A DNA stretch of 64,000 bases, from assembly GCF_022427145.1 (NCBI RefSeq), contig NZ_JAKSXN010000021.1:1-64000 (forward strand), given 5' to 3'. A program made the translations under genes and the position numbers. The notes under the pieces were generated by a model. It searched no databases. It saw only the letters and a list, made by a program, of their open reading frames with translations, and had not been told where the DNA came from. The DNA is from Paenibacillus timonensis. GTDB taxonomy: Bacteria > Bacillota > Bacilli > Paenibacillales > Paenibacillaceae. Below are positions 24,781 through 34,810 of the stretch, one piece after another; the stretch's first letter is position 1; the number at the start of each line of letters is the position of its first letter.

Positions 24781-26196
24781 TTATTTGCTTTTTTCAGCGT
24801 ACGCTTGGGTCCACTCGCGGCTTGCTTCCAGCTTGTTCTCCGCGCGTTCGATCGCCGCCGCCACCTGCGCGGTTGCCGTCCCGCCGTAGACGTTCCGGGC
24901 ATTCACGACACTCTCCGGCTGCAGCACGTCGTAAATACTGTCGTCAAACAAAGGCGAAAACTGCTTGAATTCCTCCAGCGACAGATCCAGCAAGTACTTG
25001 CCGTTCTGGATGCAGTACAGTACGGTTTTGCCGATAACCTCATGCGCCTGGCGGAACGGCAGGCCTTTGTTCGCCAGGAAGTCGGCGATGTCGGTCGCGT
25101 TGGAGAAGTCCTGGTTGACCGCCTCGCGCATCCGCTCCTTGTTCACCTTCATCGTAGCGATCATCGGCGCAAAGAGCTGCAATGCGCCCTGCAGTGTGGC
25201 AACCGTATCGAACATGCCTTCCTTGTCTTCCTGCATGTCCTTGTTGTACGCCAGCGGCAGCGACTTCAGCACGGTCAGGAGACCCATCAGGTTGCCGTAA
25301 ACGCGGCCCGTCTTGCCGCGGACCAGCTCCGGTACGTCGGGGTTTTTCTTCTGCGGCATGATGCTGCTGCCGGTGCAGAACGCGTCGTCCAGCTCGATGA
25401 AGCGGAACTCCGTGCTGCTCCACAAGACCAGCTCCTCGCTGAGGCGAGAGAGATGCATCATCAGAATGGAGGCGTCGGCCAAAAACTCAACGATAAAGTC
25501 ACGGTCGCTGACCGCATCCAAACTGTTCTCATACACGCCGTCAAAATGCAGCTGCTCGGCCACGAAATGGCGATCGATCGGGAACGTTGTCCCGGCCAGC
25601 GCTCCGGCGCCCAGCGGCAGCACATTGATCCGCTTGTAGCTGTCCTGCAGGCGCTCGATGTCGCGCTGGAACATGGACACGTACGCCAGCAGATGATGGG
25701 CGAACAGGATCGGCTGCGCCCGCTGCAGATGGGTGTACCCCGGCACGATCGTGTCCAAATTCGCTTTGGCTTGTCCCAATAGCGCCTCTTGCAGTTCCTG
25801 CAGCAAGCCGACGAATTCCACCACCCGCTTGCGCAAGTAGAGGTGCATGTCCGTGGCCACCTGGTCGTTGCGGCTGCGCCCGGTGTGCAGCTTCCCGCCG
25901 ACCGAACCGACCTCGTCGATCAGCTGCTTCTCGATGTTCATATGGATGTCTTCGTCCGACACGGAATATTCCAACTCGCCGCGGCGGATTTTAAGCAGGA
26001 CCTGATGCAAGCCTTCCTTGATCTTCTCGACGTCCTCTTCCGGCAAGATGCCGCATTTGCCCAACATGGTGACATGCGCCAGGCTTCCCTGCACATCCTC
26101 CTCCGCCAGCGCTTTGTCAAACCCGATGGAGGCGGTATATTCCTCGACTAAACGGTTGGTCTGCTTCGTAAAGCGGCCACCCCACAGCTTGCTCAC
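24781..26196 (-). CDS. argH: Argininosuccinate lyase
   Basis: ArgH cleaves argininosuccinate to arginine and fumarate, the last step of arginine synthesis. The protein has 471 residues. The fumarase/aspartase-superfamily signature [12 protein letters not shown] (Ser of the flexible catalytic loop) lies near residue 277, [12 protein letters not shown] near 110 and the THLQRAQP region near 158. The start is GTG with GGAG 8 nt upstream, giving the usual MSKLWGGRF beginning. It is the last gene of the operon, separated from argG by 262 bp that contain unusual dyads. Confidence 0.97.
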   Translation of the reverse strand: MSKLWGGRFTKQTNRLVEEYTASIGFDKALAEEDVQGSLAHVTMLGKCGILPEEDVEKIKEGLHQVLLKIRRGELEYSVSDEDIHMNIEKQLIDEVGSVGGKLHTGRSRNDQVATDMHLYLRKRVVEFVGLLQELQEALLGQAKANLDTIVPGYTHLQRAQPILFAHHLLAYVSMFQRDIERLQDSYKRINVLPLGAGALAGTTFPIDRHFVAEQLHFDGVYENSLDAVSDRDFIVEFLADASILMMHLSRLSEELVLWSSTEFRFIELDDAFCTGSSIMPQKKNPDVPELVRGKTGRVYGNLMGLLTVLKSLPLAYNKDMQEDKEGMFDTVATLQGALQLFAPMIATMKVNKERMREAVNQDFSNATDIADFLANKGLPFRQAHEVIGKTVLYCIQNGKYLLDLSLEEFKQFSPLFDDSIYDVLQPESVVNARNVYGGTATAQVAAAIERAENKLEASREWTQAYAEKSK

Positions 26197-26252
26197 CTGA
26201 CCCACTCCTTAACTCAAAACTTGCTTGTTAGGCATCAACCCGAAGAAATATA

Positions 26253-26423
26253 TTCGATTTTTCGAGTACATTTCCTCGTAAACGTCTATATTTGCAGATT
26301 CTATTCGAAAAATCATACAGATTCCCGCTTAAGCCCCACAAAATGCACCATTCTATATGAAATTTCATACATATTGGAGTCGAATCGCCGGAAATCGGCG
26401 AATTGTATTCGATTTTTCGAATA
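26253..26423. repeat. Four palindromic units at about 51-nt pitch (argG-argH gap)
   Basis: Dyads TATTCGATTTTTCGAGTA (26253), TATTCGAAAAATCATACA (26304), TATGAAATTTCATA (26356, perfect palindrome) and TATTCGATTTTTCGAATA (26406) have centres 51, 50 and 52 nt apart. A separate 6-bp hairpin TCGCCG/CGGCGA is at 26385-26401. The spacing resembles the four-unit blocks elsewhere in the window, but the units are unrelated in sequence to TAACGGA. A regulatory or RNA-processing role inside the operon is also possible. Confidence 0.5.
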
Positions 26424-26458
26424 GATTTAGAAACTCGAAATTCGAAACCCGCTTTCGC

Positions 26459-27697
26459 TTACTTGCCGCTATTCTGTGCCACACCCGTGCCGACTTTCAA
26501 CCGCAGCGCGTTCAGATGGATGAAGCCTGTGGCGTCGCCTTGGTCGTACGCCTGCGTCGGATCGGCCTCCATCGTGGCGATGTCCGGGTTGTACAGGCTG
26601 ACCGGGCTTTTCACGCCGGCGGCGATGATGTTGCCTTTGTACAGCTTCACGCGCACCGTGCCCGTTACGTTCTTCTGGCTTTCCGTCACCAGCGCTTGCA
26701 GCGCGAGGCGTTCCGGAGCAAACCAAAAGCCGTTGTACACGAGCGTGCTGTAACGGGTGATCAGGCTGTCGCGCAGGTTCATGACCTCGCGGTCCATCGT
26801 CAGCGACTCCATTTTGCGGTGGGCCGTGAACAGGATCGTCCCGCCCGGCGTCTCGTAAACTCCGCGGCTCTTCATGCCGACGAAACGATTTTCGACCATG
26901 TCGACGCGGCCGATGCCGTGTTTGCCGCCCAGCTCGTTCAGCTTCTCCATCACCGCGAGCGGATTCAACCGTTCGCCGTTCAGCGCCACGCAGTTCCCCT
27001 GCTCGAACTCCAGCTCCAGGTACTCCGGCTGATCCGGCGCATCCTCCGGCGAAGCGCTGAGGAGGAACATGTCTTTGTTCTCCGGCGCGGACGCGTCGAA
27101 CCACGGATCCTCCAGCACGCCGCTTTCATAGCTGATATGCAGCAGGTTGCGGTCCATCGAATACGGCTTCGCCGCCGAGGCCGTAACCGGAATGCCGTTG
27201 GCTTCCGCATACGCGATCATCTCCGCCCGTCCCGGGAACCGGTCGCGGAACTCGCTGAGCCGCCAAGGGGCGATCACGCGGATCTCCGGCGCCAACGCCG
27301 CCGCTGCCAGCTCGAAGCGCACCTGGTCGTTGCCTTTGCCGGTCGCGCCGTGGGCGATGGCCGTCGCGCCTTCCGCGCGGGCGATCTCCACCATCCGCTT
27401 GGCGATCAGCGGACGGGCAATGCTGGTGCCCAGCAGATATTGCCCTTCATACAAAGCCCCCGACTGGAACATCGGGTAAATGAAGTCCTTGGCGAATTCG
27501 TCGCGCAAGTCGTCGATGTATACTTTGGAAGCCCCGGTCGCGAGCGCCTTCGCTTCGAGCCCGTCCAGCTCCTCCTTCTGGCCGATGTCGGCCGTAAACG
27601 CGATGATTTCCGCATCGTACGTTTCCTTTAACCACTTCAGGATCACCGACGTATCCAAGCCCCCGGAGTACGCCAGTACGATTTTTTCCTTTGCCAT
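26459..27697 (-). CDS. argG: Argininosuccinate synthase
   Basis: ArgG joins citrulline and aspartate with ATP to give argininosuccinate. The 412 residues start with [16 protein letters not shown], the PP-loop ATP site, and include [10 protein letters not shown] and [12 protein letters not shown]. Length and motifs are those of the bacterial class. GGGGAGG precedes the ATG. It lies 23 nt after argF. Confidence 0.98.
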   Translation of the reverse strand: MAKEKIVLAYSGGLDTSVILKWLKETYDAEIIAFTADIGQKEELDGLEAKALATGASKVYIDDLRDEFAKDFIYPMFQSGALYEGQYLLGTSIARPLIAKRMVEIARAEGATAIAHGATGKGNDQVRFELAAAALAPEIRVIAPWRLSEFRDRFPGRAEMIAYAEANGIPVTASAAKPYSMDRNLLHISYESGVLEDPWFDASAPENKDMFLLSASPEDAPDQPEYLELEFEQGNCVALNGERLNPLAVMEKLNELGGKHGIGRVDMVENRFVGMKSRGVYETPGGTILFTAHRKMESLTMDREVMNLRDSLITRYSTLVYNGFWFAPERLALQALVTESQKNVTGTVRVKLYKGNIIAAGVKSPVSLYNPDIATMEADPTQAYDQGDATGFIHLNALRLKVGTGVAQNSGK

Positions 27698-27720
27698 GAT
27701 TGCTAGTCCTCCCCGAGTAA

Positions 27721-28683
27721 TTATCCCATCAATGCGGCCATCAGCGCTTTTTGCGCGTGCAGCCGGTTCTCTGCCTGATCAAAAATAATCGAATGCTCCC
27801 CGTCGATCACGCCTTCGCTCACTTCCTCGCCCCGGTGGGCCGGCAGGCAGTGCATAAAGACATAATTCGGCTTCGCGTGCCGCGCCAACTGCTCGTCGAC
27901 CTGGTAATCGCGAAAGGCCGCTTCGCGGGCCTTCTGCTCGGCCTCGAAGCCCATGCTCGCCCACACGTCGGTGTAAATCGCGTCAGCGTTTTGAACCGCC
28001 GCCTTCGGATCGCGAACCACCTCGATGACCGCGCCCGTCGCTTTGGCGATTTCCTGCGCGTCCGCCACGATTTGCGGGTCCGGCTCATACCCTTCCGGGC
28101 TGGCGACCGACACGTGCACGCCGAGCTTCGCCCCGCCGATCATCAGCGAGTGCGCCATATTGTTACCGTCGCCGATGTAAGCCAGCTTGAGGCCCTTAAG
28201 CGTGCCTTTATGCTCGAATAGCGTCTGGTAGTCGGCCAGCACCTGGCACGGATGGGCCAAATCGCTTAATCCGTTGATGACCGGCACGGTCGCATACCGG
28301 GCCAAATCGACCACTTTATCGTGTCCGAAGGTCCGGATCATGATGCCGTCGAGATAGCGCGACATGACCCCCGCCGTATCGGCGATCGTTTCGCCGCGTC
28401 CGAGCTGGATGTCGTTTTTGCTGAGAAAAAGCGCGTGGCCCCCGAGCTGGTACGTCCCCACTTCAAAAGACACCCGCGTCCGCGTCGACGATTTTTCGAA
28501 AATCAGGCCGACGGTTTTCCCCTTCAGAGGCTGGTATTCCTCGCCGTTCTTCTGCTTGCGCTTCAGCTCAATGGCCAAATCGATCAAATAATGAATTTCT
28601 TCCGTCGTATAGTCAGTCAGTTCAATAAAATCGCGGCCGCTTAAGTTCATGCTGCTGCGTTTCGATGGTTCCAGCAAAGTCAT
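27721..28683 (-). CDS. argF: Ornithine carbamoyltransferase
   Basis: ArgF makes citrulline from ornithine and carbamoyl phosphate. The 320-residue protein has the carbamoyl-phosphate loop [10 protein letters not shown] near 66-75, the HPCQ site ([10 protein letters not shown]) and the ornithine loop [10 protein letters not shown]. It starts 4 nt after the argD stop. The carAB genes supplying carbamoyl phosphate are not in the window. Confidence 0.97.
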   Translation of the reverse strand: MTLLEPSKRSSMNLSGRDFIELTDYTTEEIHYLIDLAIELKRKQKNGEEYQPLKGKTVGLIFEKSSTRTRVSFEVGTYQLGGHALFLSKNDIQLGRGETIADTAGVMSRYLDGIMIRTFGHDKVVDLARYATVPVINGLSDLAHPCQVLADYQTLFEHKGTLKGLKLAYIGDGNNMAHSLMIGGAKLGVHVSVASPEGYEPDPQIVADAQEIAKATGAVIEVVRDPKAAVQNADAIYTDVWASMGFEAEQKAREAAFRDYQVDEQLARHAKPNYVFMHCLPAHRGEEVSEGVIDGEHSIIFDQAENRLHAQKALMAALMG

Positions 28684-28687
28684 GGGT

Positions 28688-29977
28688 TCAGTTTCCCTCC
28701 TTGGAAGTATGGGCGGCGACGACCTTGGCCAAAATCGCCACGGCCTGGTCGATCTCCTCCTTCGACACCTTGAGGTTCGGCAGCAGGCGGATCACCACAG
28801 GACCGGCGGTGACGAACAGCAGTCCGTGTTTCTGGCCGAGTAAAACAATGTCGCCAACCGGGCCGGCGCATTCGATGCCGATCAATAGGCCTTTGCCGCG
28901 TACTTCTTTGACGAACGGCTCTTCTTTGAACGTCTCCTTCAGGAGGCTTACTAAGTAATCGCCCATCTCCGCGGCATGCTCCGGAATGCGCTCCTCCTGC
29001 ATCGTCTCGAGCGTCGCGATGATCGCCGACGTCACGACCGGGTTGCCGCCGAACGTAGAAGCGTGGCTGCCCGGAGAAAAAGCTTCGCGCAAATATTCCT
29101 TGGCCAGCATCGCGCCAGCCGGCAAGCCGCTGGCAATTCCTTTGGCGGATGTGAAAATATCCGGCTCGATACCGTAATGCTGATGCGCAAACCATTTGCC
29201 CGTGCGCCCCATGCCGGTTTGCACCTCGTCGATGATCAACAGCAGCCCCTGCGCCTTGCACAGCTCGGCCAGCTCCTGCACGAACGCCGGCTCTACCGGA
29301 TAGACGCCGCCTTCGGCTTGCACCATCTCCAGCATGACCGCCGCCGTTTGCGGGCCGATCGCCGCTTTCAGCGCGGGGATGTCATGCAGAGGCACGGTCT
29401 TGAAACCCTCGGGGAGCGGCAGATAGCCCTCCTTCACCTTCTGCTGGCCGGTGGCGGTCAGCGTGGCCAGCGTCCGGCCGTGAAAGGACTGCTCGAACGT
29501 AATGATCTCGTAGCGGTTCGTCCCTTTGATCTTCTGGTGGTAGCGCCGCGCCAGCTTGATCGCCGCTTCGTTCGCTTCGGCGCCGCTGTTGCAGAAGAAA
29601 ACGACGTCCGCGCAGCTGATCTCCGTCAGCTTCCGGGCCGCGGCTTCCTGCTGAGGAATGTGGAACAGGTTGCTCACATGCCATAGCTCATCCAATTGGG
29701 CCTTCACCGTGGCCGCCACCTTCTCCGGAGCATGCCCCAGATTGACAACCGCGAGGCCGCTCATGAAATCGAGGTAACGGTTGCCTTTGTCGTCCCATAA
29801 CCAGCTGCCCTTCCCTTTGACCAACTGAATCGGGTATCGGGAATAGCTTGGGAATATCGCACTTGGGCTGTTCCCTTCCGCTGCGGCTGCAGCGGCGCCG
29901 GCTCCGGTCGCCGGAACCGTTGTTGCTTCTTTCAGATCGCTTTGCGCCATCGTTTCTTCCACTCCCATCTTCTTCAT
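28688..29977 (-). CDS. argD: Acetylornithine aminotransferase
   Basis: This PLP-dependent class III aminotransferase converts N-acetylglutamate semialdehyde to N-acetylornithine. It has up to 429 residues; the first 40 form a variable Ala-rich extension (GAGAAAAAAEG). Motifs include FFCNSGAEANEAAIKLAR, LLIIDEVQTGMGRTGK and the Schiff-base lysine in FTSAKGIASGLP. Three in-frame ATGs (29977, 29968, 29950) compete; only the last has a GGAG upstream, so the protein may be nine residues shorter. Confidence 0.94.
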   Translation of the reverse strand: MKKMGVEETMAQSDLKEATTVPATGAGAAAAAAEGNSPSAIFPSYSRYPIQLVKGKGSWLWDDKGNRYLDFMSGLAVVNLGHAPEKVAATVKAQLDELWHVSNLFHIPQQEAAARKLTEISCADVVFFCNSGAEANEAAIKLARRYHQKIKGTNRYEIITFEQSFHGRTLATLTATGQQKVKEGYLPLPEGFKTVPLHDIPALKAAIGPQTAAVMLEMVQAEGGVYPVEPAFVQELAELCKAQGLLLIIDEVQTGMGRTGKWFAHQHYGIEPDIFTSAKGIASGLPAGAMLAKEYLREAFSPGSHASTFGGNPVVTSAIIATLETMQEERIPEHAAEMGDYLVSLLKETFKEEPFVKEVRGKGLLIGIECAGPVGDIVLLGQKHGLLFVTAGPVVIRLLPNLKVSKEEIDQAVAILAKVVAAHTSKEGN

Positions 29978-30007
29978 TACTAATATAACCCTGTACGAAT
30001 CGATTCG

Positions 30008-30793
30008 CTACGCCATCCGTACGATTCGAGTGCCGATGCGTTCGCCGGACAACACCTTGCCGAGCACGCCCGGCTCACTGCCGCCTACGATGACGGCTTC
30101 CTTCACGCTGCCGCTGATGCAAGCCACTGCGGCGCGCACCTTCGGAATCATGCCGCCGTAGATTTCTCCGGTCGAAATCATATCCTCAATTTGCTGCACG
30201 GTAATGGAATCCAGCACTTTTTTTTCGGTCCCGGTCATTTTCAATATCCCCGGCACATCGGTCACAACGATCATTCGCGAAACGCCCAGCGCGGAAGCGA
30301 CGGCACCGGCGGCCGTGTCCGCGTTGATGTTATAACGCTGCCCGCCGTTCGCGTCGATGCCGACGGGAGCGATCACCGGGATGTACCCGAGGTCCAGCAC
30401 CCCGCCGATCAGATCCGCGTTGACGTCCGTTACATCGCCAACCAGCCCCACCTCTTGGCTGTTGACAACCGGCTTCGCCTGCAACAGGCCGCCGTCCACG
30501 CCGGACAACCCTAACGCTTTCCCGCCGTTTTGGTTGATGCGGCGCACGATCATCTTGTTGATGCTGCCCGCCAGCACCATTTCCACAACGTCCAGCACCT
30601 CCTCCGTCGTATAGCGCAACCCGCCGACGAACTTGCTCTCGATTCCCAGCTTGCCCAAATTATCCGAAATGGCCGGGCCGCCGCCGTGCACGATGACCGG
30701 TTTTACCCCGTCCTTCTGCAACTGCACCAGGTCGGCAAAAAAAGAATCCGGCAGCTCCGCGAGCGTGCTGCCGCCACATTTCATCACAAACAT
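30008..30793 (-). CDS. argB: Acetylglutamate kinase
   Basis: ArgB phosphorylates N-acetylglutamate. The 261 residues begin FVMKCGGSTL (ATP-site Lys/Gly) and include VIVHGGGPAISDNL and NINADTAAGAVA. The amino-acid-kinase fold and length are typical; it lacks the N-terminal helix of the arginine-inhibited hexameric type, so feedback control probably falls on another step. AAGGAG precedes the start. Confidence 0.96.
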   Translation of the reverse strand: MFVMKCGGSTLAELPDSFFADLVQLQKDGVKPVIVHGGGPAISDNLGKLGIESKFVGGLRYTTEEVLDVVEMVLAGSINKMIVRRINQNGGKALGLSGVDGGLLQAKPVVNSQEVGLVGDVTDVNADLIGGVLDLGYIPVIAPVGIDANGGQRYNINADTAAGAVASALGVSRMIVVTDVPGILKMTGTEKKVLDSITVQQIEDMISTGEIYGGMIPKVRAAVACISGSVKEAVIVGGSEPGVLGKVLSGERIGTRIVRMA

Positions 30794-30860
30794 TGCTTAT
30801 GGTCTCCTTTCCGGAGTCGGAGTTTATCTCATCTGGTTAATGATTTATCTTATAAAGTCT

Positions 30861-32096
30861 TTAGGTTCGATACGCAGCGTTAATGCGGACATAGTCATAG
30901 GTCAGATCGCATCCCCAGGCGGTTGCTTCGCCTTTGCCGTTATGCAAATCGACGGAGATCGCCACGGTGTCGCCTTTCAGATAGGCGAGCGCCTCTTCCT
31001 CATCGAAACGAATCGGACGCGAGCCTTCCAACACGACGATATCGCCCAGCTTGATGTCTACCGTTTCCGGGTTGACCGGCTCGCCGGCACGGCCGACCGC
31101 GGCGATGATGCGGCCCCAGTTGGCGTCGGCGCCAAACACCGCCGATTTGACGAGGCTCGAGCCAACGATGGTCTTGGCGATCGCGCGGGCGGAGTTGTCG
31201 GTCACCGCGCCGCGGACCGTCACTTCCACAAGGCGCGTTGCGCCTTCGCCGTCGCGGGCGATCGCCTTGGCCAGCGTCTCGCACACGTGGCGGAACGCCG
31301 CGGCGAACGCATCCCAATCGGCGTGCCCGGGCGACAGCTCCCGGTTGCCGGCCAACCCGCTGGCCATCGCCAGCAGCATGTCGTTCGTGCTCGTATCGCC
31401 ATCGACGGTGATCATGTTAAACGTCACGTCGGTCGTTTGCCCGAGCAGGCCTTGCAGCGCCTGCGGCTCGACGGCAGCGTCGGTCGTGACGAACGCCAGC
31501 ATCGTGGCCATGTTCGGATGGATCATGCCCGAGCCTTTGGCGGCCCCGGCAATCGTCACCTCGCGGCCGTCGACGTCGAGCTTCACGCATACCTCTTTCT
31601 TCACGAGGTCCGTGGTCAGGATCGCCTGGCAGAACTGCTCGGCCCCCTCGCCGTTCGCCGCTAAAGCCGCCGGCAATCCTGCGATGCCGGCGTGGACGCG
31701 GTCCATCGGCAGCAGTTCGCCGATGACGCCGGTGGAGGCTACGGCGACTTCGTCTTCGCCGAGCCCCAACGCCTCCGCCGCCGCGGCGCGCATCGCGTAC
31801 GCGTCGGCTTCGCCTTGCGCGCCGGTGCACGCGTTGGCGTTGCCGCTGTTCACGACGACGGCCCGCAGCCGCCGTCCGCTGGACGCGACGCTCTCGCGCG
31901 TCACTTTCAGCGGCGCGGCCTGGAATACGTTCGTCGTATAAACGGCCGCGGCCACCGCCGGTACCTCGCAGAGGATCGCGCCGAGATCGTTGCGCGTCGT
32001 CTTTTTCAGACCGCAATGCAGCCCGCCGGCCCGAAATCCCTTAGGTGAAGTAATGCTCCCCTCCGGCGCTGTACGAAATAAAGTAACCACTCCCAT
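30861..32096 (-). CDS. argJ: Glutamate N-acetyltransferase / ornithine acetyltransferase
   Basis: ArgJ transfers the acetyl group from N-acetylornithine back to glutamate (the cyclic route) and may also use acetyl-CoA. The 411-residue precursor is self-cleaved into two chains at the conserved Ala-Thr in KGSGMIHPNMATMLAF (near residue 190), the Thr becoming the nucleophile. AAAGGAG is 6 nt before the ATG. It is the second gene of the operon. Confidence 0.97.
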   Translation of the reverse strand: MGVVTLFRTAPEGSITSPKGFRAGGLHCGLKKTTRNDLGAILCEVPAVAAAVYTTNVFQAAPLKVTRESVASSGRRLRAVVVNSGNANACTGAQGEADAYAMRAAAAEALGLGEDEVAVASTGVIGELLPMDRVHAGIAGLPAALAANGEGAEQFCQAILTTDLVKKEVCVKLDVDGREVTIAGAAKGSGMIHPNMATMLAFVTTDAAVEPQALQGLLGQTTDVTFNMITVDGDTSTNDMLLAMASGLAGNRELSPGHADWDAFAAAFRHVCETLAKAIARDGEGATRLVEVTVRGAVTDNSARAIAKTIVGSSLVKSAVFGADANWGRIIAAVGRAGEPVNPETVDIKLGDIVVLEGSRPIRFDEEEALAYLKGDTVAISVDLHNGKGEATAWGCDLTYDYVRINAAYRT

Positions 32097-32135
32097 GACG
32101 TGCTCCTTTCACAACCTAAGTAAGTAGATAAAACC

Positions 32136-33188
32136 CTATGGGTAAACCGGCGTCAGCTTCAAACCGGTCGTCTCCTCCCAGCCCATCATCAGATTCAGGT
32201 TCTGAATCGCTTGCCCGGCTGCGCCTTTGACCAAGTTATCAATGACGGACACGATCGTCAGCCGGCCCGTCCTCGTATCCGCCGCAAAACCGATGTCGCA
32301 GTAGTTGGAGCCGAACACTTCCTTGGTGGCTGGCCATTTACCGTTATCCCGGATGCGGACGAACGGACGCCCCTCGTAATATTGGCGGTACAGTTGGACC
32401 AAATCTTCCTCCGTATATGCGCCCTTAAGTTGGGCGTACATCGTGCACATAATCCCCCGTGTCATCGGTGCCAGGTGCGTCGTAAACGTCACCGTCACCG
32501 GTTCGCCGGCGATTTGACCCAGGGTTTGCTCGATCTCGGGGATATGCTGATGCTTGTTGACTTTATACACTTTCATATTTTCATTGATTTCCGCGTAATG
32601 GTTCGTCAGGTTCATGCCCCGGCCCGCGCCGGACACGCCCGACTTGGCGTCGATGATGATGCTGGCCGGATCGATCCAGCCTGCGCTCAGTGCCGGGATC
32701 AGGCCGAGCAGGGTAGCGGTCGGATAGCAGCCCGGGTTGGAGACGAGCTCCTTGCCTTTGACTTCGTCGCCGTAGATTTCGGCTAAGCCGTACACGGCCT
32801 GCTCAAGCCACTCTGCCGCCGGAGCCTCATGCTTATACCAAGCTTCGTATTCACGGCCGTCTTTAATCCGAAAATCGCCGGACAAGTCGATGACCTTGAG
32901 CCCGGCTTCGAGCAGCTGCGGCACCAGCTTCGCGCTTACCCCGGACGGGGTTGCCGTGAACACGACGTCAACCTTTGCCGCGAGGTCCTCTGGATTCAAG
33001 CCGTCCAGCGGCTGAACGATAATCTCCGACAAATGCGGGAATCCGTCCGTCAAAGGCTCTCCGGCGCTGGAGACGGAAATGACCGAAACGATCTCGGCCT
33101 GCGGATGTCCCCATAAAAAACGAATCAGCTCCACGCCCCCATATCCCGTGGAACCGACGATGGCTACTTTAATCTTCTCCCCGTTCAC
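32136..33188 (-). CDS. argC: N-acetyl-gamma-glutamyl-phosphate reductase
   Basis: ArgC reduces acetylglutamyl phosphate to the semialdehyde with NADPH. The 350 residues start with VAIVGSTGYGGVELIR (Rossmann loop) and have the catalytic Cys in SNPGCYPTATLLGL near 150 and the His in HLAPMTRGI. The start is GTG with GAGG 8 nt upstream. It is the first gene of argC-J-B-D-F-G-H. Confidence 0.97.
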   Translation of the reverse strand: MNGEKIKVAIVGSTGYGGVELIRFLWGHPQAEIVSVISVSSAGEPLTDGFPHLSEIIVQPLDGLNPEDLAAKVDVVFTATPSGVSAKLVPQLLEAGLKVIDLSGDFRIKDGREYEAWYKHEAPAAEWLEQAVYGLAEIYGDEVKGKELVSNPGCYPTATLLGLIPALSAGWIDPASIIIDAKSGVSGAGRGMNLTNHYAEINENMKVYKVNKHQHIPEIEQTLGQIAGEPVTVTFTTHLAPMTRGIMCTMYAQLKGAYTEEDLVQLYRQYYEGRPFVRIRDNGKWPATKEVFGSNYCDIGFAADTRTGRLTIVSVIDNLVKGAAGQAIQNLNLMMGWEETTGLKLTPVYP

Positions 33189-33268
33189 GATGCTTACCTC
33201 GCTTTCCTCTCCCGATGTATAAGCCTATGAAATCAACAATATGCAATATTCCGTTGTAAATATGTATT

Positions 33269-33297
33269 ATTATACGGCCGAACTTATATAAATACAA
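33269..33297 (-). promoter_or_regulatory. SigA-type promoter of the arginine operon
   Basis: On the minus strand TTGTAT (33297-33292), 17 nt, TATAAT (33274-33269) forms a good vegetative promoter about 75 nt ahead of argC. AT-rich dyads just downstream (for example AATATTGCATATT) could be ARG boxes for ArgR/AhrC, but the match is not strong enough to assign. Confidence 0.7.
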
Positions 33298-33421
33298 TAA
33301 CTCTCGCAAAAAATTTCCCCTTGCATGTCAGGCTTCCCAAAGCCGGCTTTTATTGCTGGCCCCGAATCGAGTATAGTTAGAAGGAGTCCATTTCTACCGC
33401 AGATAAAGGAGGAGATGCAAC

Positions 33422-34123
33422 ATGTCGACCGGAAAAACGATCGCATTCGTATACGCTCATCCCGATGATGAGACGTTTGGCTGTTCTTATCTGATCCGGC
33501 AAATCGCCGATGAAGGGGGCCGCGCCGTCCTGTTGACGGCCACGCGGGGAGACGCCGGCAAAACCGGCCATTTGGGAGAGATGACGCGCGAGCAGCTGGC
33601 CGCCCGCAGAGACAAGGAATTGGACAAAGCCGCCGAGATCCTGGGCATCTCCGTCGTGGAGCAGCTGGGATTGCCGGACGGCAAGCTGAAGGAAGCGAAC
33701 CCGGTATTGCTTCGGGAGAAAATCGCCGACTTTTTGCAGCGCCATCAGGCTGAAGTGGTGGTCACGTTCCCGGAGGACGGCCTATCCGGACATCCGGACC
33801 ATATCGTGATCCATCATGCCGTGAACGAGGTGGTGTTTGGCGGCCAAGCGCCTTCCGTACAGAAGTTGTATTATAACCAATTCGGATCGTATGCTTCGGA
33901 TCATTCCAGCGTGCTGCGCGTGGCAGCCGGCGATCGCTGGGAAGCCAAACGCCAGGCGCTAGCCGCCCATGAATCGCAAATTTGGAGCGTGGAGCGGGTG
34001 TTCGGCGTTTTGGGGCCGAAGGTGCCGCCCGGCCACCAGTTCGAGTCGTTCGAGTTGGTCTGGGAACGGGGCGAGCGATATCCGCGCAAAAACGAGCAAA
34101 CCATTTACGACGGCTTGCTCTAA
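33422..34123 (+). CDS. bshB2: PIG-L deacetylase, probable bacillithiol deacetylase BshB2
   Basis: This zinc-dependent LmbE/PIG-L deacetylase has 233 residues. The metal motif AHPDDE is at 12-17 and the second motif GHPDHIVIHH is near 122. BshB2 removes the acetyl group from GlcNAc-malate in bacillithiol synthesis; the TRGDAGKTGHLG segment fits that branch, but other PIG-L deacetylases are close. AAAGGAGG precedes the ATG. It is a single gene divergent from the arginine operon. Confidence 0.78.
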   Translation: MSTGKTIAFVYAHPDDETFGCSYLIRQIADEGGRAVLLTATRGDAGKTGHLGEMTREQLAARRDKELDKAAEILGISVVEQLGLPDGKLKEANPVLLREKIADFLQRHQAEVVVTFPEDGLSGHPDHIVIHHAVNEVVFGGQAPSVQKLYYNQFGSYASDHSSVLRVAAGDRWEAKRQALAAHESQIWSVERVFGVLGPKVPPGHQFESFELVWERGERYPRKNEQTIYDGLL

Positions 34124-34127
34124 TCAT

Positions 34128-34150
34128 AACCACCCGTCCAACGGGTGGTT
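34128..34150. terminator. Terminator after bshB2
   Basis: AACCACCCGT and ACGGGTGGTT form a perfect 10-bp stem with a 3-nt loop, 4 nt after the stop codon. The U-tract is short (TTTGCT). Confidence 0.75.
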
Positions 34151-34159
34151 TGCTCTTGG

Positions 34160-34810
34160 GGTATAACCCCTTGTTGCCAAACTGCGCCTAAAGACGCTAG
34201 CCTGACAACTAAATTGTTCAGGCTCAGTGTAATTTGTCACCTTCACTTACCAGTTAAACTGGTTTACTTCTTCTTGCCACCGTTTCTGCTGAATGGATCT
34301 TCATACTCTTTCACACTCAGTTTATCAATGGCTTGGTCATGTGCTTCCTGCTCACGTATATATTTAGCGACGGTGGCTTCATTCAAGCCCACCGTGCTTA
34401 CGTAGTACCCCTCTGCCCAAAATTTTCGATTGCCATATTTATACTTCAGGCTGGCATGCTTCTCAAATATCATGAGGGAACTCTTTCCCTTTAGATATCC
34501 CATGAATGATGATACTGAGATTTTTGGAGGTATTGCCACCAGCATATGTACATGATCTGGCATCATGTGACCTTCAATGATCTCCACTCCCTTGTATTTA
34601 CATAAACGCTTGAAGATCTCGATCAAGTCTTTCCTCACTTGATTGTAGATCTCTTTCCGTCTATACTTCGGGGTGAACACAATGTGGTATTTGCACATCC
34701 ACTTCGTGTGAGCTAGACTATAGCTCTTGTTTGCCATCTAAGACCATTCCTTTCATTATTGAGCCTGAACATCTCAATTTTATTGGAATGGTCTTGTTGG
34801 TCAAACCCTA
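34160..34810 (-). mobile_element. IS200-type insertion sequence
   Basis: A single HUH transposase gene is flanked by hairpins. On the transposase 3' side are stems GCCTGACAA/TTGTTCAGGC (34200-34223) and ACCAGTT/AACTGGT (34249-34263). On the 5' side AAGACCATTCC/GGAATGGTCTT (34740-34795) forms a long hairpin. GTTCAGGCTC (34216-34225) recurs inverted at 34761-34770. IS200 elements make no target duplication, so the ends given are estimates. Confidence 0.75.
34264..34737 (-). CDS. tnpA: IS200/IS605 family transposase TnpA
   Basis: This Y1 HUH single-strand transposase has 157 residues. The HUH metal motif is in MMPDHVHMLV (His about 62 and 64) and the nucleophile Tyr is about 126 in KYIREQEAHD. 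Length and motifs are intact, so it may be active. No tnpB accompanies it. The upstream hairpin overlaps the Shine-Dalgarno (AAAGGA about 11 nt before ATG), as in IS200, where it represses translation. Confidence 0.93.
   Translation of the reverse strand: MANKSYSLAHTKWMCKYHIVFTPKYRRKEIYNQVRKDLIEIFKRLCKYKGVEIIEGHMMPDHVHMLVAIPPKISVSSFMGYLKGKSSLMIFEKHASLKYKYGNRKFWAEGYYVSTVGLNEATVAKYIREQEAHDQAIDKLSVKEYEDPFSRNGGKKK

Noticed and set aside
33189-33268. ARG box or T-box leader for the arginine operon
   Set aside because: AT-rich dyads are present, but none matches the ArgR/AhrC consensus well, and there is no T-box motif or specifier stem.
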